Positions 57,302-64,000 of a stretch of DNA of 64,000 nucleotides are shown here, one piece after another. The translations under genes were made by a program, and so were the position numbers. How positions within the stretch are numbered: the first letter of the stretch is position 1; every line of letters begins with the position of its first letter. The notes beneath the pieces were generated by a model. The model searched no databases and had not been told where the DNA came from. It saw nothing but the letters and a program-made list of their open reading frames with translations. Source of the DNA: Hymenobacter ruricola (GTDB lineage Bacteria > Bacteroidota > Bacteroidia > Cytophagales > Hymenobacteraceae); NCBI RefSeq assembly GCF_015694525.1, contig NZ_JADQDM010000001.1, positions 434,001 to 498,000 on the forward strand. Reading direction: 5' to 3'.

Positions 57302-57316
57302 CTTTGAATCACAAAG
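57302..57316. promoter_or_regulatory. Palindrome CTTTG-N5-CAAAG, candidate operator 2
   Basis: CTTTGAATCACAAAG, ending 9 nt before ATG 57326. The half-site ATCACAAAG is identical to that of operator 1. Confidence 0.65.
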
Positions 57317-57325
57317 TTCTTTAAG

Positions 57326-58780
57326 ATGAAAGTAAAGCTTATCCTCCCGGCCCTCACCGAAGCCACCAACCCCTATTGGCGGCCCATCAAGTACTCGCTG
57401 TTTCCGCCGCTGGGGCTGGCCACGCTGGCGGCCTACCTGCCGGAAGGGTGGGAGGCCGACATGCAGGATGAGCACGTGGAAACCCTGAACCTGGACGACG
57501 AGCCCGACCTCGTCATCATCCAAGTCTATATCACCAACGCCTACAAGGCCTACGCGCTGGCCGACCACTACCGGGCCCGCGGCGCCTATGTGTGCCTGGG
57601 CGGCCTGCACGTGACCAGCCTGCCCGATGAAGCCGCGCCGCACGCCGACAGCATCTTTCTGGGGCCGGGCGAGGAGATATTTCCGGAGTTTCTGCGGGAC
57701 TGGCAGGCGGGGCGGGCCCGGCCGCGCTACGTGTCGGGCGCGGGGCGCACGCTGGTGGGCATTCCGCCCATCCGGCGCGACCTCATTAAGCGGGAGCGCT
57801 ACCTCGTGCCCAACTCCATTGTGGTGACGCGCGGCTGCCCGCACCACTGCGACTTTTGCTACAAAGACGCGTTTTTCCAGGGTGGCAAGGGTTTTTATAC
57901 CCAAACCGTGGACGACGCGCTGGCCGAAATCGACCGCCTGCCCGGCCGCCACCTCTACTTCCTCGACGACCATTTGCTGGGGCACACGCGCTTTGCGGCG
58001 GGGCTCTTTGAGGGCATGCGGGGCATGGGGCGGCTGTTTCAGGGCGCGGCCACTGTGGATAGTATTTTGCGAGATAACGGGCTGCTGGAAAAGGCAGCGC
58101 AGGCGGGTTTGCGCAGCTTGTTTGTGGGCTTTGAGACGCTGAGCCCGGTCAACCTCAAGTCTAGTAACAAGCCCCAGAACCTGGGCCGCGACTACGCCGC
58201 AGCCATCCAGCGGCTGCACGATTTGGGCATCATGGTGAACGGCAGTTTTGTGTTCGGGCTCGACGACGACCGGCCCGACGTGTTCCGGCGCACCGTGGAC
58301 TGGGGCGTGCAGCAGGGCATCACCACGGCCACGTTTCACATTGCCACGCCCTACCCCGGCACCGCGCTTTTCCAGCAGATGGAGGCGCAGGGCCGCCTGC
58401 TGCACCGCCGCTGGAACGAGTACGACACCCGCACGGTGGTGTGCCAGCCCGGCCCGCACCTGACGGCCCGCCAGCTCAAGGAGGGCTACGACCAGGCCTA
58501 CCGCGACTTCTACTCCTGGACCAACATCACCAAAGCCAGCCTGGTGCACGACACGCTGCGTCACCAACTCAAGCACTTCGCCTACGCCGGCGGCTGGAAA
58601 AAATTCGAGCCCCTCTGGAATTTCATGATAAAGTCGCGCCACCTCGACTCCATGCGCCCGCTGCTGGAAGCCATCCTGAGTAAGGTGCGCGGCAAGGATG
58701 GAAAACCTGGCCTAGAGCCGTTGGCGCAGCAATCAGGAGATTCTGAGATGCTGATGTCGCTGCCGGTGCTGCAGCGGTGA
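57326..58780 (+). CDS. B12-binding radical SAM protein
   Basis: The 484-residue product has an N-terminal cobalamin-binding Rossmann domain (KLILPALTEATNPYWRPIKY, PPLGLATLAAYLPEGWEADM, GGLHVTSLPDEA). A radical SAM core carries GCPHHCDFCYKD and GHLYF-like strands, then AQAGLRSLFVGFETL and GIMVNGSFVFGLDDD. The C-terminal extension is family typical. Such enzymes methylate or rearrange lipids, peptides or antibiotics. A ferritin-like protein is encoded two genes on. Expression is probably controlled by operator 2. Confidence 0.88.
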   Translation: MKVKLILPALTEATNPYWRPIKYSLFPPLGLATLAAYLPEGWEADMQDEHVETLNLDDEPDLVIIQVYITNAYKAYALADHYRARGAYVCLGGLHVTSLPDEAAPHADSIFLGPGEEIFPEFLRDWQAGRARPRYVSGAGRTLVGIPPIRRDLIKRERYLVPNSIVVTRGCPHHCDFCYKDAFFQGGKGFYTQTVDDALAEIDRLPGRHLYFLDDHLLGHTRFAAGLFEGMRGMGRLFQGAATVDSILRDNGLLEKAAQAGLRSLFVGFETLSPVNLKSSNKPQNLGRDYAAAIQRLHDLGIMVNGSFVFGLDDDRPDVFRRTVDWGVQQGITTATFHIATPYPGTALFQQMEAQGRLLHRRWNEYDTRTVVCQPGPHLTARQLKEGYDQAYRDFYSWTNITKASLVHDTLRHQLKHFAYAGGWKKFEPLWNFMIKSRHLDSMRPLLEAILSKVRGKDGKPGLEPLAQQSGDSEMLMSLPVLQR

Positions 58781-58829
58781 ATGGCATAATATCAATTCGA
58801 TTTTACCAAGCCGCAACACGGGCAACCAG

Positions 58830-59177
58830 ATGCAAAATCCATTCGCAAAACCTCACACACTGGAGCAATGGCTGGCAAGCAGCCTGTGCTGGACGCTAGC
58901 CTGCGTAGGCGGGTGGCTGGGATTGGCAACGCTGTTTGAGAGACATCTGAGCAGCGAGAATGCTGATTTTTTTATCCTGTCAAGCTTTTGGTTAGCACAC
59001 TCACTCATCTGGTGGCAGGCATTGTCAGGAGGGGAGGAGTGGTTACAGTTTACAATAGAAGTGACTTCTGTAGCCAAAGTGGCGGGCTGTATTTGGTACG
59101 CCACATTGACGGTTTTTCAAATAGCGACACTGCTGATTGGCGGCGTTTGGACGCTTGCTTCCTTGGTCTTTTTCTGA
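58830..59177 (+). CDS. Small three-helix membrane protein
   Basis: The 115-residue product has about three hydrophobic stretches (LASSLCWTLACVGGWLGLAT, FFILSSFWLAHSLIWW and IATLLIGGVWTLASLVFF). Unrecognised. It lies 49 nt after the radical SAM gene and 38 nt before the ferritin-like gene, so the three are probably one operon. Confidence 0.6.
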   Translation: MQNPFAKPHTLEQWLASSLCWTLACVGGWLGLATLFERHLSSENADFFILSSFWLAHSLIWWQALSGGEEWLQFTIEVTSVAKVAGCIWYATLTVFQIATLLIGGVWTLASLVFF

Positions 59178-59215
59178 GCCTGCTGCGACGTTTTTCGCCA
59201 TTAACCAATAAACTC

Positions 59216-60007
59216 ATGACCTTCACCGACGTCAAAACCTACTTCCAGGCCAACCGCGCCAGCGCCGCCGAACTGCCCTGGCACGAGGCCGCGCCGCTCA
59301 CGCCCGCCGAACTGCGCGCCGTGCGCTCCTCCCTGCAAACCTTCCAGCGCGGCGAAGGCACGGGCGGCGACCACCTGCTGGACCTGGCCCGCGCCTACGG
59401 CGTGCCCGATTACGCGGCCGCCATGCAGCTGTTCATTGCCGAGGAGGAAGGCCATGCCGAGATGCTGGGCCGGTTCATGGACCAGCAGGGGATTCCCCAA
59501 CTGCACACGCACTGGTTGCACGAGGTGTTTCGGACACTGGGCCGCCCGCTGGGCCTGGAGCACATGGTGCGCGTGATTCTGACCGCCGAGGTGGTGGCCG
59601 CCGTCTACTACCGGGCGCTGGCGGCGGCCACGCCATCGGGGCTGCTGCGGCAGATTTGCCGGCGCATTCTGCACGACGAGGAAATGCACCTCGCGTTTCA
59701 CTGCCTGGCCATTCGGCAGTGGTCGTTTGGCCGCGGCCGGCTGAGCGGGTGGCTGTGGCGGCAGTTCTACCGGGGGCTGATGGCCGGCACGGCGATGGTG
59801 GTGTTCGTGGCCAGCCGGCGCACGTTTGCGGTCGGGGGCTACGGCGTGGGCCGCTTCTGTGCAGCCATTGTGGCTGAGTATGGCCGGCTGGAGGGCATGC
59901 AGCGGCCCGGTGGCGTGCTGACCCTGCGCCACGTGAACGACTTGCTGCCTCTCGCTGAAGTCGGTGCATCCCCGGTGGCGGGCCCGCAGATTGTAGTGCC
60001 GCAATAG
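59216..60007 (+). CDS. Ferritin-like diiron protein
   Basis: ATG 59216 gives 263 residues. Two E-x-x-H pairs typical of diiron four-helix bundles are seen: AEEEGHAEMLGRF and LHDEEMHLAFHCL, with additional Glu in RVILTAEVVAAVYYRAL. It could be an oxygenase or hydroxylase rather than an iron store. It probably works with the B12 radical SAM protein of the same operon; this is inference. Confidence 0.82.
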   Translation: MTFTDVKTYFQANRASAAELPWHEAAPLTPAELRAVRSSLQTFQRGEGTGGDHLLDLARAYGVPDYAAAMQLFIAEEEGHAEMLGRFMDQQGIPQLHTHWLHEVFRTLGRPLGLEHMVRVILTAEVVAAVYYRALAAATPSGLLRQICRRILHDEEMHLAFHCLAIRQWSFGRGRLSGWLWRQFYRGLMAGTAMVVFVASRRTFAVGGYGVGRFCAAIVAEYGRLEGMQRPGGVLTLRHVNDLLPLAEVGASPVAGPQIVVPQ

Positions 60008-60071
60008 GGGAGGCGCCAACCAGCTTCATATCCCTAGCCCTGGCCGTTCGGCCAACTTTTTTGAAAATCTA

Positions 60072-60086
60072 CTTTGAAATACAAAG
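60072..60086. promoter_or_regulatory. Palindrome CTTTG-N5-CAAAG, candidate operator 3
   Basis: CTTTGAAATACAAAG, ending 11 nt before ATG 60098. TACTTTG at its left edge resembles a -7 box with one base missing. Confidence 0.62.
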
Positions 60087-60097
60087 CGTTTTAATCC

Positions 60098-61729
60098 ATG
60101 GAATCTTCTTTGCAACCCGGGGCGCAATGGCCTGCTGCTGTGCCGCCCGTCGCTTTTGCTACTACTACTGCTCACCCGCCGCTCACCAGGGCGCAAAAGT
60201 TGCTGCTGCCGCTGGGCGTGGTGCTGTTCGACTGGCTGTTCTGGCAGGAAAAGGGCGGCGTCAATCTGCTTGTGTTTAGCTTATTTGTAGTGGTAGCGCA
60301 GCTGGTGCTGCTGCCGCGCGTGGCGGCGGTGCGGCGCTCGGGCTACTTCTGGCTGGCGGTGGGCGGCAGCGTTTTCGGCGGGGCCATGATGGCCGTGTAC
60401 GGCTCCGGCGCGGCGGCGCTGGCTTGCGGCACCTCGCTGCTCATGCTGCTGGGCTACGTGAACCAACCGCACTTGAAGCTGGTGCCCTATGCGGCGCTCA
60501 CGGCTGCTAATAGCGCGGCGCAGGCCTGGCTGCGGGTGCTGCGCGGGCTACGGGCGCCACGCCACGGCGGCGCGGGCATGCGCCGGGGCTGGTTCTACGG
60601 GCGCTTGCTGGTGGTGCCGGTGGTCATTCTGGGGGCGTTTCACCTGCTGTTCGCGGTGGCCAACCCGGTGTACGACCGGCTGAGCGGGCGCGCGCTGGCG
60701 CTGCTGGGCGAGTGGCTGGCGCGGCTGATTCCGGATATCTCGCTGGTTCACCTGCTGTTCTTGGCGCTGGGCTTTGTGGTGGTGGCCGGCGTGGTGGTGG
60801 CGGTGCCGGTGTTTGCTTTTGCCGACCACGAGTCGCGCTTCGGCGAGTTCATCCGGCGGCAGCGCGACGGGGTGGCCTCCTTCGGCGTGCGCCGGCCCGA
60901 TTTCCGCTGGAAAGCCGCGCGGGCGCTCGATTTGCGCAAGGAGTTCTACGCCGCGGCGGCCGTATTTGGGCTGGTGAACGTGCTGCTGCTGGCGGTGAAT
61001 GCCATCGACATCAACTGGCTGTGGTTTGGGTTTGAGCCGGCGCCGGGGTTCGATTTGGCCCAGTTCGTGCACGAAGGGACTTATGTGCTCATCTTCAGCA
61101 TTCTGCTGGCCATGGGCATCGTGCTGTGGTTTTTCCGGCGCAATCTCAATTTCTACCAGCCGGGCCTGCGCTGGCTGCGCGGCGGCGCTACGGTGTGGGT
61201 GCTGCAAAACGCGGTGCTGGCCGTGTCGGTGGGCTTGCGCAATTATTACTACATCCTGCACAGCGGCGTGGCTTATAAGCGCATTGGCGTGTGCTTTTTC
61301 CTGCTGCTGGTGTTTTTCGGGCTGGGCACGGTGCTGCTCAAAATCTGGCAGCGCCGCTCGGCCTACAGCCTCGTGCGGCTCAATGCACTGGCCGTGTACG
61401 CGGTGCTGCTGCTGCTGGCCACCGGCAATTGGGAGGTCTGGATTGCGGAGTACAACCTGCAGCCGCGCTTCCGCAGCATCGACGTCGGCTTCCTGCTCAA
61501 CATGCCCGACCGGGTGCTGCCCACGCTGCAGGCCCGCCGCGCCCTGCTCAACCACGCCACCCTGCTCACCATGGACTCTGAGGACGGCACCGGCGAGGTC
61601 ATCACGGCCGAAGACGCCCAGCGCCGCCTCGATTTCGCCCTCAACAACGCCAGGGCGGAATACGCCGGCTATACCCACTGGCAGGGCCTCACCTACGCCG
61701 ACTGGCAGGCCCGCCAGGCCTTGCGGTAG
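60098..61729 (+). CDS. DUF4173 multi-helix membrane protein
   Basis: The 543-residue product has roughly ten to twelve membrane helices, with a cytoplasmic loop between (DHESRFGEFIRRQRDGVASF). The DUF4173-like C-terminal core has GLRNYYYILHSGVAYKRIGV and RLNALAVYAVLLLLATGNWE. The C-terminal soluble tail has a repeat-like Ala/Arg-rich section (EDAQRRLDFALNNARAEYAG). Unknown function; regulated with the winged-helix unit by motif placement. Confidence 0.82.
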   Translation: MESSLQPGAQWPAAVPPVAFATTTAHPPLTRAQKLLLPLGVVLFDWLFWQEKGGVNLLVFSLFVVVAQLVLLPRVAAVRRSGYFWLAVGGSVFGGAMMAVYGSGAAALACGTSLLMLLGYVNQPHLKLVPYAALTAANSAAQAWLRVLRGLRAPRHGGAGMRRGWFYGRLLVVPVVILGAFHLLFAVANPVYDRLSGRALALLGEWLARLIPDISLVHLLFLALGFVVVAGVVVAVPVFAFADHESRFGEFIRRQRDGVASFGVRRPDFRWKAARALDLRKEFYAAAAVFGLVNVLLLAVNAIDINWLWFGFEPAPGFDLAQFVHEGTYVLIFSILLAMGIVLWFFRRNLNFYQPGLRWLRGGATVWVLQNAVLAVSVGLRNYYYILHSGVAYKRIGVCFFLLLVFFGLGTVLLKIWQRRSAYSLVRLNALAVYAVLLLLATGNWEVWIAEYNLQPRFRSIDVGFLLNMPDRVLPTLQARRALLNHATLLTMDSEDGTGEVITAEDAQRRLDFALNNARAEYAGYTHWQGLTYADWQARQALR

Positions 61730-61740
61730 CCACGCAGCAT

Positions 61741-61769
61741 ATCAGCACATCAATTAATCAGCACATCAA
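61741..61769. repeat. Direct repeat ATCAGCACATCAA x2 (family E unit)
   Basis: The 13-bp unit occurs at 61741-61753 and 61757-61769, spaced by 16 nt, between the DUF4173 gene and the next small gene. The same ATCAGCACAT unit builds the inverted repeat at 35914-36073. Confidence 0.8.
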
Positions 61770-61772
61770 CTC

Positions 61773-61994
61773 ATGGCTTCCATTCCTCCCTTCCTGCTGA
61801 CCTTTTTGGGCGTCATTTTCTGCATCGGCGACGTGGCCGCGCTCGGCCTGCTGCTCACCTGGCAGCAGCGCGCCGCCACGCCCGATGCCCGCTTCCGGCG
61901 CTGGCTGCGCGGCGTGCTGCCGGCCACGGTGGTGCTGCTGGGTTTGTTGCTGCTGGCTTTCACCCAGCTCATGCTGCTGTGGTCGTCGAAGTAA
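61773..61994 (+). CDS. Small two-helix membrane protein
   Basis: The 73-residue product has two hydrophobic helices (FLLTFLGVIFCIGDVAALGL and VVLLGLLLLAFTQLMLLW) joined by a basic loop. It lies close to the DUF4173 gene and the next small membrane gene. Unrecognised, but real by codon use and placement. Confidence 0.65.
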   Translation: MASIPPFLLTFLGVIFCIGDVAALGLLLTWQQRAATPDARFRRWLRGVLPATVVLLGLLLLAFTQLMLLWSSK

Positions 61995-62028
61995 ATCGCA
62001 GCCTTTTTTCACCTAATCCTTGCTTTTT

Positions 62029-62385
62029 ATGCTTCAGCATCATGTGCGGCACTTGCTGCCCCATTGGCCGGAGGTGCCGCCCCGGCTCTGGCTCACGGCC
62101 GGGGGCGTGGGCCTGGCCGGCCTCAGTTTGTGGTTCGAGCGGGAAATCTGGCAGCATCCGGTGCAGGCCGAGTTCTGGACCTGGGTGGCCCTGACGCTGC
62201 TGTTGCTGGCCGGCGGACTGCAAACCATCGGCGTATTGCTGCGCTGGCCAGCCACCTACAGCGGGCCGCGCTGGATGCGGTTTGCCATTTGCTGCGTTTC
62301 GCTGGCCCTGGGTCTGGGCGTGGGGCTGCTCACGCTGCTGTCCTTCATCAGCGGCCTGCGGGCGGCGTTTCTCAGCGCCGGCTGA
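62029..62385 (+). CDS. Small three-helix membrane protein
   Basis: ATG 62029 gives 118 residues with three hydrophobic stretches (LWLTAGGVGLAGLSLWF, WVALTLLLLAGGLQTIGVLL and FAICCVSLALGLGVGLLTLL). Unrecognised; same strand and close spacing suggest an operon with the preceding gene. Confidence 0.65.
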   Translation: MLQHHVRHLLPHWPEVPPRLWLTAGGVGLAGLSLWFEREIWQHPVQAEFWTWVALTLLLLAGGLQTIGVLLRWPATYSGPRWMRFAICCVSLALGLGVGLLTLLSFISGLRAAFLSAG

Positions 62386-62457
62386 GGCTAGGCTATCCGA
62401 ATAGCAGGCAGTGCCATCACGCAAAGCTCGGGCGAGCAAAAGGGCAGTGGCTTTGCA

Positions 62458-62604
62458 ATGAAAAAATTGCGTCTAAACAAGAAGCGCCTTCGTGAAGCTT
62501 GCAGCTCGGCGGCGGCCAAAGCCCGCATTCACAGTAGCTCAACCATAAAGCAAGCCCTTGCTGCTGAAAATCGAAATAGTAACTTATCCAAGTTTATTGT
62601 TTAG
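62458..62604 (+). CDS. Possible 48-residue small ORF
   Basis: ATG 62458 opens a 48-codon frame starting MKKLRLNKKRLREACSSAAA, with a basic N-terminus and Ser/Ala-rich middle. A TGGCTTTG box lies 2 nt upstream of the ATG. The KKLxLNK start resembles leaders of Bacteroidota peptide precursors, but there is no modifying enzyme next door. The evidence is weak; it could be chance. Confidence 0.25.
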   Translation: MKKLRLNKKRLREACSSAAAKARIHSSSTIKQALAAENRNSNLSKFIV

Positions 62605-62660
62605 CTTGGCGGCCCGTTGGGCTTTCCAAGTCTGAGAAAGGCCCGTGACGACTTCACGCT

Positions 62661-62668
62661 TGCCTTTG
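62661..62668 (+). promoter_or_regulatory. -7-like box TGCCTTTG
   Basis: Seven of eight match to TAnnTTTG, followed by CTTC and ATG 62673. Confidence 0.42.
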
Positions 62669-62672
62669 CTTC

Positions 62673-63065
62673 ATGGCCCGTACGCTGCTTTTGGTTGTGC
62701 TCTTCATCGCCTTGCTCGCCGAAGTAGCGCTGACCGGTGGGGCTTTTTTCGCGCCGGTGTTCACCCTGACGCAGTTTGGCGTGAAATACGGGCCCGAAAC
62801 CACTTTCCTGGCCTACGTCACGGGCTGGCTGCTGGGGTTTGTGTCGCTGGTTGCGCTGGTGGCTTTCCTGCAGGTGTGGCAGCGCCGGCCGGGCTACGCC
62901 ACCTGGTGTTACCTGCTGGGCTTCTGGTGGATTGGCATTGGCATCGGCATTTATTACGCCTTTGGCAAGCCCGACAACCTGCTGCTGGATTCGGTAAAAG
63001 GCCTGCTGATTGTGGTGCTGACCTGGCGCTGTCAGGCCAGCCGCCTCATGGCGCGGCGCTACTAG
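62673..63065 (+). CDS. Small four-helix membrane protein
   Basis: The 130-residue product has four hydrophobic segments (LLLVVLFIALLAEVALTGGA, FLAYVTGWLLGFVSLVALVA, WCYLLGFWWIGIGIGIYYAF and LLIVVLTWRCQASRL). Unrecognised. ATG 62673 sits 4 nt after a -7-like box. Confidence 0.65.
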   Translation: MARTLLLVVLFIALLAEVALTGGAFFAPVFTLTQFGVKYGPETTFLAYVTGWLLGFVSLVALVAFLQVWQRRPGYATWCYLLGFWWIGIGIGIYYAFGKPDNLLLDSVKGLLIVVLTWRCQASRLMARRY

Positions 63066-63113
63066 CGGGCGCTGCCTATATTGGCGGTCCCTAAGCCCTT
63101 GTTCTGCCGCGCT

Positions 63114-63575
63114 ATGCCCACGTCGTCGCACCTGCACCCGCACACCGCCTTTCCCAAACTCTCGAAGCTGGGCCGGAGCCTGGCGGCCGCGCAAGTGCTG
63201 AAGGAAACGCTCAGCATCGTGTTTCTGGGGCTGCCGCTGGTGCAGGAAGAGCCGCTGGTGCTGCTCTCGGCGCTGCCGGGGCTGGTGCTGTACCTGTTGC
63301 ACTGGCAGCTGGCGTTGGGTAGGGTAGGGCGCCTGTTTGCGGGCGTGGTGTGGGTGCTCACGCTGCTTGATGAGCTGTGGGGCCTGCTGCTGTTTCAGGA
63401 GCTGGAGGCGCCCACCCGGGGCCAGGTCCGGATGCTGCACTGGAGCTACTTCCTGGGGCTGGGCATTATCCTGCTGGCTTTGGTTGAACTGGCTTGGCGC
63501 TGGCAGCGCAACAAGCTGCGCGCCCGGCGCAACGTGCACCACCAGGCCATCCTGGCGGGCCGGCAGCGCCGCTAG
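63114..63575 (+). CDS. Small membrane protein with basic C-terminus
   Basis: ATG 63114 gives 153 residues with hydrophobic stretches (PLVLLSALPGLVLYLLHWQL, LFAGVVWVLTLLDELWGLLL and YFLGLGIILLALVELAW), then a basic tail (RNKLRARRNVHHQAILAGRQ). Unrecognised. It lies 118 nt before a penicillin-binding protein gene that has its own promoter-like box. Confidence 0.65.
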   Translation: MPTSSHLHPHTAFPKLSKLGRSLAAAQVLKETLSIVFLGLPLVQEEPLVLLSALPGLVLYLLHWQLALGRVGRLFAGVVWVLTLLDELWGLLLFQELEAPTRGQVRMLHWSYFLGLGIILLALVELAWRWQRNKLRARRNVHHQAILAGRQRR

Positions 63576-63635
63576 TTCGGATTTGTTCCGGGGCCGCCGC
63601 GCGGCTTATTGCGGACTTTTGGGGACCTGAACAGG

Positions 63636-63643
63636 TATATTTG
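63636..63643 (+). promoter_or_regulatory. -7 promoter box TATATTTG for the penicillin-binding protein gene
   Basis: Exact TAnnTTTG match, 50 nt upstream of ATG 63694. TTG triplets at 63609 and 63619 are not at the ideal distance for a -33 element. Confidence 0.5.
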
Positions 63644-63693
63644 TCGTTCTTCGCGGCGGAGCTTATGGTTCCGCATTCTACTTGTTGCCTCGC

Positions 63694-64000
63694 ATGGCCG
63701 ATTCCCAACCGACAAGCTCTTCCCTTTCTTCGGGCCCGAAACCGAAAGCGCCGCGCCGCCGCCGCTGGCCCTTGCGGCTGGCCAGTTGGGCCTGGGTGGG
63801 GTTTGGCCTGCTGGTCATCCTGTTTTTGGTGTACCCGTTTTTGGTGAGCACCAATTTCATGTTCCTCTTCGGCAAGTCGCCCAGCCTTTCTGATTTGGAG
63901 AACCCCAAGGTGGAGCAGGCCTCGGAGCTATATACTTCGGACGGTGTGCTCATCGGCAAGTATTTCCGCGAAAACCGCTCGCCGGTGGCGCTCAATCAAA
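63694..64000 (+). CDS. Class A penicillin-binding protein (1A-like), cut by window end
   Basis: Only the first 102 codons are present. After a Ser/Pro/Lys/Arg-rich cytoplasmic tail comes one membrane helix (VGFGLLVILFLVYPFLVS). The family block NPKVEQASELYTSDGVLIGK and YFRENRSPVAL, which leads into the transglycosylase domain, follows. The enzyme polymerises and cross-links peptidoglycan. The start ATG 63694 follows a -7 box. Confidence 0.88.
   Translation, partial: MADSQPTSSSLSSGPKPKAPRRRRWPLRLASWAWVGFGLLVILFLVYPFLVSTNFMFLFGKSPSLSDLENPKVEQASELYTSDGVLIGKYFRENRSPVALNQ

Overview
The window looks like a high-GC chromosome segment from a Hymenobacter-like member of the Bacteroidota (Cytophagales). 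Evidence: a type IX secretion sorting domain at 31461-32246; the Bacteroidota-type -7 promoter box TAnnTTTG in front of several genes; a Rho factor with a very long Asn/Arg/Gln-rich insert; a SusC/OMP-type barrel with a carboxypeptidase-regulatory domain; and the DUF3570/DUF4266/ApbE/thioredoxin cluster. It is mostly ordinary core chromosome. I see no phage, insertion sequence, tRNA, rRNA or CRISPR array.

Layout. 1-5.5 kb: a truncated metallohydrolase, an OmpA-type lipoprotein, accD and a trio of glycine-zipper/OmpA envelope genes. 5.6-14 kb: an endonuclease III-like protein, a radical SAM protein, a gamma-carbonic anhydrase, two TM2-domain paralogues, a CorC/HlyC protein and DsbD. 14-21.7 kb: an Lrp regulator, an SPFH protein, a GT9 glycosyltransferase, an M16 peptidase, an SRA-HNH nuclease overlapping a lone SRA protein, and an O-methyltransferase. 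21.8-36 kb: an outer-membrane barrel, a LysM transglycosylase, dnaE, a T9SS cargo protein, trxA, small secreted proteins and aminopeptidase P. 36-43 kb (minus strand): envelope proteins and the thioredoxin-ApbE-DUF4266-DUF3570 cluster. 43-55.5 kb: a PolX-like protein with a dead polymerase site, a second GT9, a zinc finger, a GNAT, serS, rho, a DsbA-like protein, UbiA and a methyltransferase. 55.6-63.6 kb: a run of membrane proteins around a winged-helix regulator, a B12 radical SAM protein and a ferritin-like protein. The window ends inside a class A penicillin-binding protein.

Two non-coding systems stand out. (1) At least eleven intergenic inverted-repeat elements fall into families with the REPIN/BIME architecture: each arm is itself a small hairpin, and the two arms face each other. 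Two families begin with the GTAG head typical of REP sequences recognised by RAYT transposases. Their arms covary between copies, and their GTAG heads supply the TAG stop codon of neighbouring genes, in one case for both convergent neighbours. (2) A palindrome CTTTG-N5-CAAAG lies 9-12 nt upstream of the start codons of three transcription units around the winged-helix regulator at 56865, which suggests a small local regulon.

Other points worth checking are the SRA-HNH/SRA pair, the uncharacterised ApbE/DUF4266/DUF3570 cluster, a repeat-bearing in-frame insertion inside a glycosyltransferase, and probable leaderless transcripts.
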